Below are positions 19,195-25,923 of a DNA stretch of 64,000 nt, one piece after another. The notes under the pieces are model-generated. The model saw only the letters and a list, made by a program, of their open reading frames with translations, was not told the DNA's origin and made no database searches. Made by a program: the position numbers and the translations under genes. Source of the DNA: Mycobacterium sp. ITM-2016-00317 (lineage in GTDB: Bacteria > Actinomycetota > Actinomycetes > Mycobacteriales > Mycobacteriaceae); contig NZ_CP134399.1 in assembly GCF_002968295.1 (NCBI RefSeq), positions 992,001 through 1,056,000 of the forward strand, read 5' to 3'. How positions within the stretch are numbered: the stretch's first letter is position 1; the number at the start of each line of letters is the position of its first letter.

Positions 19195-20198
19195 TGCGTG
19201 AAAAGCTCAGCGACACAGGTGCTTCCGACACACACGCGCAGGTTCGGCATCATCGCCGGGGCAAGGACGACATGGCCGTCCCGCCGGCCGAGTTCCGGTC
19301 GTACTACGGTCGGCAGATCCTCAAGACACCGGTGTGGAACTGGATGATCGCGGCGTACCTGTTCAGCGGCGGACTGTCGGCGGGCTCGGCACTGCTGGCA
19401 GCGGGAGCGGATCTGACAGGGCGCCCCCAGTTGCGGAAGGTGTCGCGGCTGGGGGCGCTGGCCAGTCTGTTGGCGAGCATGTACTTCCTGATCGCCGATC
19501 TGGGCCGGCCGGAGCGCTTCCACCACATGCTGCGGGTCGTCAAGCCCAGTTCGCCGATGAGCATGGGTACCTGGCTCCTGGGCGGGTTCGGGCCGGGCGT
19601 CGGCGTCGCGGCCGTCGCAGAGTTGATGCCGGCCCGGATCCGTCGAACTGCGCTGGGCCGCTTGGTGTCGCGGTTGGCTCGCCCCGCGGGACTGGAGGCG
19701 GCGGCGGTGGCCCCCGGGGTGGCGTCCTACACCGCGGTGCTGTTGTCGCAGACCGCGGTGCCGGCCTGGCACGAGGCGCACCCGTATCTGCCGTTCGTCT
19801 TCACCGGGTCGGCAGCGGCCAGTGGTGGGGGGTTGGGCATGCTGTTGGCTCCGGTGTCGGAGAGCGGACCGGCACGGCGGATGGCGGTGACCGGTGCGGT
19901 GCTCGAAGTGGCGGCGTCGCGCACCATGGAACGGCGGCTCGGGCTGGTCGGCGAGGCGTACACGACGGGCCGGCCGCACACGCTGCGGCAGTGCGCGGAG
20001 ATCCTGAACGTCGCGGGCGCGGTCGGTGCGGTGGTGTCCGGTCGGCGCCGCTGGGCGGTCGCCCTGTCCGGCGCCGCGCTGCTGGCCGGCAGCGCGCTGC
20101 AGCGGTTCGGCACGTTCGAGGCCGGTGTCGCGTCGACCAGGGACCCGAAGTACGTGGTGGTGCCGCAGCGGGAAAGACTCCAGGCGCGCGAGGCCTAA
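19194..20198 (+). CDS. nrfD: NrfD/PsrC-type membrane subunit of formate dehydrogenase
   Basis: A polytopic membrane protein of 334 residues in the NrfD/PsrC family, which passes electrons between Fe-S subunits and the quinone pool. The family pattern is visible: WNWMIAAYLFSGGLSAGSALLAAGADL, LIADLGRPERFHHMLRVVKPSSPMSMGTWLL and later helices. The N-terminal ~40 residues are charged and cytoplasmic. The start is ATG at 19194, overlapping the Fe-S subunit stop by one base. With the two preceding genes it makes a formate:quinone oxidoreductase that uses an NrfD protein rather than the FdnI-type cytochrome b. Confidence 0.9.
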   Translation: MREKLSDTGASDTHAQVRHHRRGKDDMAVPPAEFRSYYGRQILKTPVWNWMIAAYLFSGGLSAGSALLAAGADLTGRPQLRKVSRLGALASLLASMYFLIADLGRPERFHHMLRVVKPSSPMSMGTWLLGGFGPGVGVAAVAELMPARIRRTALGRLVSRLARPAGLEAAAVAPGVASYTAVLLSQTAVPAWHEAHPYLPFVFTGSAAASGGGLGMLLAPVSESGPARRMAVTGAVLEVAASRTMERRLGLVGEAYTTGRPHTLRQCAEILNVAGAVGAVVSGRRRWAVALSGAALLAGSALQRFGTFEAGVASTRDPKYVVVPQRERLQAREA

Positions 20199-20214
20199 CC
20201 CCGCGATTTCGGGG
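20199..20214 (+). terminator. short hairpin after the formate dehydrogenase operon
   Basis: CCCCG-CGATTT-CGGGG is a 5-bp GC stem in the 28-bp gap between the nrfD stop and the next gene. There is no T-run, so this would be at most a partial terminator or processing point. The next gene may still be cotranscribed. Confidence 0.3.
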
Positions 20215-20226
20215 AACAGAGCGCGT

Positions 20227-21156
20227 GTGGAATTCGAATGTGCAGTGGTCGGCGCCGGTGCGGCCGGCCTGAGTGCCGCGCTGGTGCTGGGGCGGGCCCG
20301 CCGCAAGACCATCGTGATCGACGCCGACGACCCGAGTAACCGGGCCGCGCCGGTGATCGGCGGACTGCTCGGCTACGACCGGCGGCGACCTGATGAGCTC
20401 TACGCGGCCGGGCGCGCGGAACTCCGCGAGTACCCGACGGTGGAGTTTCGCCGCGGCGAGGTCCGCAGCGGGCGGGCCGTCGACCGCGGCTTCGTGCTCG
20501 AGATCGACGACGGCACCGAGGTGCGCGCCCGGCGGGTGCTGCTGGCGACCGGGATGTCGTACTGTCCGCCGCAGCTCCCAGGCCTGGCCGAGCTGTGGGG
20601 CACCACGGTGTTCCACTGTCCCTTCTGTCACGGGTGGGAGGTGCGCGACACCCGGCTCGCGGCGCTGGCCGCCGGGGAGCAGGGGCTGCACACCGCGTTG
20701 ATGCTGCGCGGCTGGAGCGTCGACGTCGTGCTGCTGACCGACGGCCGCTCGGAGTTGACCTCCGACGACCGGCGGCTGCTGCACCGGGCAGGCGTGAGCG
20801 TCGACGAGCGGCGCGTGGTCGAGCTGATCGCGGCGGACGGCCGGCTGCAGAGCATCGCGTTCGCCGACGGTGACCGGCTGGAGCGGGACGCGTTGCTGGT
20901 GGAGGCGCCGGTGCGCCAGCGGTCGACGCTGGCCGCGCAGCTCGGTGCGACGTGCACGCCCGGCCCGCTGGGTACCGAGCCGTTGACCGTCGACGAGATC
21001 GCCCGCACCAGCGCGGGAGGGGTGTTCGCCGCCGGCGACACCTGCACCGAGCAGCCGCACATCGCCGGGGCGGTGGCGTCGGGGTCCGAGGCGGCGATGA
21101 TCATCGTCCAGAGCCTGCTCGCCGACGAGGTCGGACTGCCGTATCCGCCGGGGTAG
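20227..21156 (+). CDS. thioredoxin reductase-like FAD/NAD(P) oxidoreductase
   Basis: A two-dinucleotide-binding flavoprotein of 309 residues related to thioredoxin reductase. The FAD loop is VVGAGAAGLSAALVL near the N-terminus. A CPFCHGWEVRD segment occupies the place of the redox CxxC. The FAD-binding GVFAAGDTCTEQPHIAGAVASG is near the C-terminus. The NADPH-side glycine loop (AALAAGEQGLHTALML) departs from GxGxxA. The start is GTG at 20227; a longer frame would run into nrfD. It follows the formate dehydrogenase operon by 28 nt on the same strand, so it may serve in selenium reduction or disulfide chemistry, but this is only inferred. Such CPxCHG proteins are common in actinobacteria with no settled substrate. 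Confidence 0.85.
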   Translation: MEFECAVVGAGAAGLSAALVLGRARRKTIVIDADDPSNRAAPVIGGLLGYDRRRPDELYAAGRAELREYPTVEFRRGEVRSGRAVDRGFVLEIDDGTEVRARRVLLATGMSYCPPQLPGLAELWGTTVFHCPFCHGWEVRDTRLAALAAGEQGLHTALMLRGWSVDVVLLTDGRSELTSDDRRLLHRAGVSVDERRVVELIAADGRLQSIAFADGDRLERDALLVEAPVRQRSTLAAQLGATCTPGPLGTEPLTVDEIARTSAGGVFAAGDTCTEQPHIAGAVASGSEAAMIIVQSLLADEVGLPYPPG

Positions 21157-21165
21157 ATTCGCCCG

Positions 21166-21711
21166 GTGGCCGGAGCGGTGTGGGAACTCGATTCGACCGA
21201 CGGCCAGTTGACGGTGACCACCGCCGTCGCCGGGGCCGCTTCCAGGGTCGGCCACCGGCTGACGATCGCGATGAGCTGGCGCGGCACGGTGGAGTGGGCC
21301 GACGAGCCGGTGGCGGTGGAGCTCACGGCTGACGTCGACAGCTTCAAGGTGCTGCGCGGCGAAGGTGGTGCGACACCGCTTACGGGGCCGGAGAAGGCGC
21401 TGGTCCGGCTGAACGCGCTGAAAAGCCTGGACGCCGTTCGGTTTCCGCGCATCCGGTTCCGGTCCGACGAGGTGGAGCCGACCGCCGACGGGTACCGGCT
21501 GGTGGGCACGCTGCAGATCCACGGCGTGACCCGCGACCACACGGTGGACCTGACGGTGGAACAGCTCGGCGAGCGCGTGCGGGTGTCGGCGCAGGACTCG
21601 CTGCGGCAGTCGGACTTCGGGATCAAGCCGTTCTCGATGATGATGGGCGCGCTGAAGGTCGCCGACGAGGTGCGGGTGTCGTTCGCCGCGGAGCTCGAGC
21701 CCCGCGACTGA
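21166..21711 (+). CDS. YceI family protein
   Basis: A 181-residue protein of the YceI (lipocalin-like) family, whose beta-barrel binds isoprenoid-type lipids in solved members. It begins WELDSTDGQLTVTT with VGHRLTIAMSWRGTVEW, and ends with the repeated family elements LVGTLQIHGVTRDHTVDLTV and DFGIKPFSMMMGALKVADEVRV. No signal peptide is seen, so it should be cytoplasmic. The start is GTG at 21166, nine bases after the reductase stop, so the two are probably cotranscribed. Its role with the reductase is unknown. Confidence 0.88.
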   Translation: MAGAVWELDSTDGQLTVTTAVAGAASRVGHRLTIAMSWRGTVEWADEPVAVELTADVDSFKVLRGEGGATPLTGPEKALVRLNALKSLDAVRFPRIRFRSDEVEPTADGYRLVGTLQIHGVTRDHTVDLTVEQLGERVRVSAQDSLRQSDFGIKPFSMMMGALKVADEVRVSFAAELEPRD

Positions 21712-21726
21712 GAGGCGGACTCGCGC

Positions 21727-21786
21727 GCGAGCGTGCGCATAGTCGGCTGTTTCTGCGGCGTGGCGCCCGCAGACACGCACACTCGC
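21727..21786. repeat. nested inverted repeat between convergent genes
   Basis: The 95-bp gap between the convergent YceI and MFS genes holds two nested inverted repeats. The outer arms are GCGAGCGTGCG (21727-21737) and CGCACACTCGC (21776-21786), 10 of 11 pairing. The inner arms are CTGCGG (21753-21758) and CCGCAG (21767-21772). It could be a two-sided terminator or a member of a dispersed intergenic palindrome family. No second copy was seen in this window. Confidence 0.5.
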
Positions 21787-21806
21787 GCTGGAGGTCGCGC
21801 CGGGGG

Positions 21807-23399
21807 TCACTCGGGGTCGCGCACCGCGAGGTAGTGCTGAGATATCGGGATCCCGTCGGTGTAGCTTTCCACCCGCTGCTCGATCAGCTGATCCTGCCCC
21901 GTCAGCCGCATGTGGTGCTGGTGCATGTGCTCGCCCCAGGAACGCACCACGAACGTCTCCACGAACGTGCACTCCTCCTCGACACTGCGGAACAGCCGCC
22001 ACGACGACGCTCCGGTGCGCTGACGGGAGCGGCCCAGCGCCGCCATCACCGACAGGAACCCCGCCTCGTTCTCCGGCGGGACGCGATAGGAGGTGAGCAC
22101 CAGCACCGGACCGTCCAGCGGCTCGGGTTCGAAGACCAGCGTCGGCTCGGGCCAGTGCGCCGACGGCGTCAGGTCGAGGTTGCCGGTGCCCGCGTGCAGC
22201 GGCATCCAGATCGAGGTCAGGGCGCAGGCCGCCAGCAGGCCCACGCTCACCAGCAGGCTGGTGACGCTGGTGGTGGCGCCGGCGAGCAGACCCCACAGCA
22301 GCGACCCGACGGCCTGCCCACCCATGAAGATCAGCTGGTACACCGACAGGCCGCGGGCCCGCACCCACGCCGGGAGGCTCAATTGCATGGCGGCGTTGAG
22401 CGTCGACAGCGTCAGTAGCCACGCCGCGCCCCCGACCACCAGGGCCGCCAACACGGCGCCGAAGTGGTGCACCAGCGCCAGCACCGCGGTGGCCGCCGCG
22501 AAACCGGCCGCACCCGCGGTCAGCAGCGCGTTCTGACCGAACCGGGCGCGCAGCCGCGACAACACGAACGCGCCGAGTACCGCACCCACGCCGAGCGCGC
22601 CGAGCAGCACACCGTAGCCGGTGGAGCCTAGGCCGAGCTGGTTGGCCGCGATCACCGGCAGCAGCCCCCACAGCGCGCTGGCCGGCGCGATGAACAACAG
22701 TGTCCGCAGCAGGATCCGCCGCACGATCGGCGAACTGCGGATGAACCTGCCGCCGGCGCTGAGCGCCGCCAGGGCCCGCTCGGGCGGGTAGTCACGCTTC
22801 TCGGCGGGACGGTGCCAGGCGATCAGCACGAACACGATCCCGACGAAGGACACCGCGTTGAGCGCGAACACCGGCGCCGGGCCGGCCAGCGACACCAGCG
22901 CGCCCGCGATGGCGGGCCCGACCGCCCGCGCGCCGTTCATGCTCATGCTGCCCAGCGCGGCGGCGGCCGGAATCTGTTCGGGCGGAACGAGGTCGGGCTG
23001 GATCGCCTGCCAGGCCGGCGCGGTGAGCGCCTGTCCGCACCCGATGACGAACAACATCAGCAGCAGCAAGGTCGGCGTGGTCAGGCCGACCCCCGTCAAC
23101 ACCGCGAGCAGACCGACCCCGGCGGCCATCGCACCCTGGGTGGCGATCAGCAGCCTGCGTCGGTCGACGAGATCGGCCAGCACCCCGGACGGCAGCGCCA
23201 GCAACATCACCGGCAACGTGGTGGCCGTTTGCACCAGTGGGACCAGGACCGCAGCGTCGGGACTCTCGACCAGCATCCACTGGGCGCCGACGGTCTGCAT
23301 CCAGGTGCCCAGGTTGGAGACGAACTGCGCGATCCACAGCGCGCGGTAGGTCGGGGATCGCAGCGGTGCCCACGTCGAGATCGACACTGCAGATGTCAT
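21807..23399 (-). CDS. MFS exporter (EntS-like) with C-terminal ABM-like domain
   Basis: A 530-residue protein. The first ~400 residues are a 12-helix major facilitator of the MFS_3/EntS type: FRSPTYRALWIAQFVSNLGTWMQTVGAQWML is represented here by LRSPTYRALW then GTWMQTVGAQWML, followed by ALPSGVLADLVDRRRL. The last ~110 residues (VLVLTSYRVPPENEAGFLSV ... EECTFVETFVVRSW ... HMRLTGQDQ) look like a ferredoxin-fold antibiotic-biosynthesis-monooxygenase (ABM) domain, a known fusion in this family. The start is ATG at 23399 after GGAAGCGG; an in-frame GTG lies 11 codons earlier. The drug or siderophore carried is unknown. It is divergent from the sensor operon, with 230-290 bp between. Confidence 0.88.
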   Translation of the reverse strand: MTSAVSISTWAPLRSPTYRALWIAQFVSNLGTWMQTVGAQWMLVESPDAAVLVPLVQTATTLPVMLLALPSGVLADLVDRRRLLIATQGAMAAGVGLLAVLTGVGLTTPTLLLLMLFVIGCGQALTAPAWQAIQPDLVPPEQIPAAAALGSMSMNGARAVGPAIAGALVSLAGPAPVFALNAVSFVGIVFVLIAWHRPAEKRDYPPERALAALSAGGRFIRSSPIVRRILLRTLLFIAPASALWGLLPVIAANQLGLGSTGYGVLLGALGVGAVLGAFVLSRLRARFGQNALLTAGAAGFAAATAVLALVHHFGAVLAALVVGGAAWLLTLSTLNAAMQLSLPAWVRARGLSVYQLIFMGGQAVGSLLWGLLAGATTSVTSLLVSVGLLAACALTSIWMPLHAGTGNLDLTPSAHWPEPTLVFEPEPLDGPVLVLTSYRVPPENEAGFLSVMAALGRSRQRTGASSWRLFRSVEEECTFVETFVVRSWGEHMHQHHMRLTGQDQLIEQRVESYTDGIPISQHYLAVRDPE

Positions 23400-23524
23400 C
23401 CGCCGCTTCCCGTCTGTGGCTGTCAGGGCCACTGTAGGTCCGAATCAGGGGCCCCACTGTCGGTACCCACTGAGGGGCGCCGCGCCAACAATTCACGGCG
23501 CGCGTCCGCAGAACACCGCAGTCA

Positions 23525-23612
23525 GGTAGTGCTCTACGTGCGCCGTTGCCGCCGGACCGGACGACTATCGACCTTGAGGCGTCCCAATGTCCCCCAATAC
23601 CCCGGTAGTGCT
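23525..23612 (+). promoter_or_regulatory. direct repeats GGTAGTGCT upstream of the sensor operon
   Basis: The 9-mer GGTAGTGCT occurs twice in the noncoding gap before the sensor operon, at 23525-23533 and 23604-23612, 79 bp apart, in the same orientation. The second copy is 17 bp before the leader ORF. They could be activator or repressor sites; chance occurrence cannot be excluded. The rest of the gap (23400-23628) shows no other clear element. Confidence 0.3.
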
Positions 23613-23628
23613 GAAACGGGAGGCCGGT

Positions 23629-23688
23629 ATGAGAGAGCATGAGGTTGCCCTTTCGCTTGTGCCGGCGAAGTGGGCACGGGATCGGTGA
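23629..23688 (+). CDS. possible 19-residue leader peptide
   Basis: A short frame ATG-...-TGA encodes MREHEVALSLVPAKWARDR. It is preceded at seven bases by a strong GGGAGG, better than the site in front of the next gene. Its stop ends five bases before the ATG of the membrane sensor. This layout allows translational coupling or attenuation of the sensor operon. The peptide matches nothing I know, and no amino acid is strikingly repeated. Confidence 0.35.
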   Translation: MREHEVALSLVPAKWARDR

Positions 23689-23693
23689 TCGTG

Positions 23694-24956
23694 ATGAGCT
23701 CTGCCGTCACAGTGGACGCCCGCGCCTCTGGCGCGTGGGTGCGACGATATGCCCGCACCACGCCCGGCGTGGTGGTGCTGATCGCCGTGGCGGTGGCTGC
23801 TCTCGGTCTCGCCGCCGGGCTGGTGTGTGCCGCGGCGCTCAACGACCGGATCAACCAGCAGAAGGCGGTTCTCGTCGAGCTGGAGCCGGTGGCCTACGCG
23901 GCGCAGAACCTCTATGCCGCCTCGTCGGCGGCCGATGCCGCCGCCGCGACCATCTTCCTGTCCGGTGGCACCCAGACTCCGCTGATGCGGGCGCGCTATC
24001 AGCAGGCTCTCGCCGCGGCGGCCGGGGCGCTGGCCGACGCGACCGCAGGCGCACCCGATGTCGCCACCCGCACGACGCTGGCCGGGGTGTCTGCACACTT
24101 GACCACCTACACGGGTCTGGTGGAAGCCGCCCGCGCCAACAATATTCAGGGATTCCCGGTCGGATCGGCGTACCTGCGCGAGGCGTCGTCATTGATGCAG
24201 ACCCGACTCCTGCCCGCTGCGGAATCGGTCTACGCCGCCGACCTGGCCCGGGTCGACGAGGGTCAGCGCCGTGTCGCGGACCTTCCGGCGATCGGGCTGT
24301 TGTTGTGGGCGGCGACTCTGGTGGTGATCGGGGCCGGCTCGGCGGTGCTGTCCCGCCGCACCCATCGCGTGTTCAACGTCGGGCTCGTGGTCGCGGCGGC
24401 GATCGTGCTGGTGGTGATGGGCGGTGTCGTCGGCGCCGTTCGCCTGGCCGGCGACGACATCGCACGCGCGCGCAGCGAGGGGACGGCCAGGTTCGGCGCG
24501 CTCTCCGAGGCCCGCATCCTGGCCCAGCAGGCGCGTACCGAGGAGACTCTGCAACTGATCACCCGCGGCGACATCACCGCCGGCGAGACAGCGTTCTACG
24601 GCCGCATCGACGAACTGCTCGCTCTGGCCGGCGGGGAGGTCCCGGCGGTCACCGAAGCCGTCGACAGCTGGGTGGACAGCCATCGCCGTCAGGTCGAGGC
24701 CTACCGCGCCGGCGACTATCCCGCGGCGGTCGACCAGGCGCTCGGCATCGACCGGCGTGCCTCGGGCGCACAGTTCGCGCTGGTGGAATCGGCGCTGCGC
24801 GACGCGATCGAACAGGCCCGCGGCACCATGCGCGGATACGTCGCCGGCGCAGCCCGGTATCTCGGCTGGACGCCCACGGCCGTGCTGGGGTCGACCATCG
24901 CCGTGATCGCGGTCGCGGTGGCGGGGCTGTGGCCGCGGCTCAAGGAGTTCCTGTGA
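23694..24956 (+). CDS. glnX: GlnX-like membrane sensor with two extracytoplasmic helical domains
   Basis: A 420-residue membrane protein with four helices in a symmetric arrangement. TM1 is at about residues 24-46, followed by an Ala-rich helical domain; TM2 (IGLLLWAATLVVIGAGSAVL) and TM3 (GLVVAAAIVLVVMGGVVGAV) are separated by a short Arg-rich loop. A second helical domain follows, then TM4 (VLGSTIAVIAVAVAGLW) and a tiny cytoplasmic tail. This is the layout of mycobacterial GlnX (Rv0412c), which with the lipoprotein GlnH reports amino-acid availability to PknG. The same three genes follow in the same order here. The start ATG at 23694 is close to a GTG at 23691. Its stop overlaps the GTG of the lipoprotein gene. 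This may be a second copy of the locus. Confidence 0.85.
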   Translation: MSSAVTVDARASGAWVRRYARTTPGVVVLIAVAVAALGLAAGLVCAAALNDRINQQKAVLVELEPVAYAAQNLYAASSAADAAAATIFLSGGTQTPLMRARYQQALAAAAGALADATAGAPDVATRTTLAGVSAHLTTYTGLVEAARANNIQGFPVGSAYLREASSLMQTRLLPAAESVYAADLARVDEGQRRVADLPAIGLLLWAATLVVIGAGSAVLSRRTHRVFNVGLVVAAAIVLVVMGGVVGAVRLAGDDIARARSEGTARFGALSEARILAQQARTEETLQLITRGDITAGETAFYGRIDELLALAGGEVPAVTEAVDSWVDSHRRQVEAYRAGDYPAAVDQALGIDRRASGAQFALVESALRDAIEQARGTMRGYVAGAARYLGWTPTAVLGSTIAVIAVAVAGLWPRLKEFL

Positions 24957-25921
24957 GCGCCCGGACCGCCGCGGCGGCGGTCGCGGTGGCTGTCACCGTC
25001 GCGGCGTGCGGTGCGTCGGCCACCCCGCCGCCATCGGTGTCGGTCGCACCGGTGCCGGTGCGCCCCGCCGGGGCGCAGGAGATCACGGCTCCGCCGGTCA
25101 CCGCGGTGGCCGATTGCGGCGATCCCGAGGCCAGCCTGCGTCCCGGACCGCTGGCCGGAGCCGGCGCGATGCCCGCCGGGTCCAGCATGGCCCGGATCCA
25201 GGCCCGGGGGCGGCTGATCGCGGGGGTGGACCAGAACACGTTCATGTTCGGGTTCCGCGACCCGCGGTCGGGCCAGCTCGTGGGATTCGACATCGACCTC
25301 GCGCGCGAGATCGCCCGCGCGGTCTTCGGCGAACCCGGGCGGATCGAACTGCAGGTGGTCGACGCCGGTCAGCGTGAGCTGGCGTTGCAGTCCGGTCAGG
25401 TCGATGTGGTGGTGCGGACCTTCTCGATCACCTGCGAGCGCAAGCGCAACGTCGGGTTCTCGGCCGTCTACTTCTACGCCAACCAGCGCATCCTGGCCCG
25501 TAAGGGATCGGGGATCGACGGTACCGCAGACCTTTCCGGAAAACGGGTGTGTGCCGTCGCGGGGACGACGTCACTGGGGCGGATCTTCGCACTGCGGCCG
25601 CGGCCCACGTTGATCGGGGTGACCAGCTGGACGGATTGCCTGCTGATGCAGCAGCAGGGTCAGATCGACGCCATCAGCACCGACGACGTCGTCCTGGCCG
25701 GGCTGGCCGCCCAGGATCCCGCCGTCGACGTGGTCGGTGCCAGCCTCGGCGTGGAGCCGTACGGCGTCGGGGTGCGGCGGGGCGACGACGACGTGATCCG
25801 CTTCGTCAACGGGGTGCTGGAACGGATCCGGGCCGACGGCACCTGGGAACGGCTCTACGCGTCATGGCTGCGCAGTCTCGGACCCTCACCCGGTCCGCCG
25901 CAGGCACGGTATCAGGACTGA
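24953..25921 (+). CDS. glnH: GlnH-like amino-acid-binding lipoprotein
   Basis: A 322-residue periplasmic binding protein of the family that binds glutamine, glutamate or aspartate. The signal peptide ends in the lipobox VAAC with lipid-bearing C19. The mature protein has the usual pattern: LIAGVDQNTFMFGFRDPRSG, GFDIDLAREIARAVFG, DVVVRTFSITCERKRNVGFS (the VRT Arg binds the ligand carboxylate in this family) and a closing IRADGTWERLYASWL. No ABC permease or ATPase is nearby, so it serves sensing rather than import. The GTG start overlaps the sensor stop (GTGA) and the kinase ATG follows after two bases. Confidence 0.9.
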   Translation: MSARTAAAAVAVAVTVAACGASATPPPSVSVAPVPVRPAGAQEITAPPVTAVADCGDPEASLRPGPLAGAGAMPAGSSMARIQARGRLIAGVDQNTFMFGFRDPRSGQLVGFDIDLAREIARAVFGEPGRIELQVVDAGQRELALQSGQVDVVVRTFSITCERKRNVGFSAVYFYANQRILARKGSGIDGTADLSGKRVCAVAGTTSLGRIFALRPRPTLIGVTSWTDCLLMQQQGQIDAISTDDVVLAGLAAQDPAVDVVGASLGVEPYGVGVRRGDDDVIRFVNGVLERIRADGTWERLYASWLRSLGPSPGPPQARYQD

Positions 25922-25923
25922 CC

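Noticed and set aside
19801..22671. A 956-codon open frame on the minus strand across several plus-strand genes
   Set aside because: It is antisense to well-supported genes, is Arg/Gly/Ala-rich and has no recognisable domain. Such shadows are usual at this GC content.
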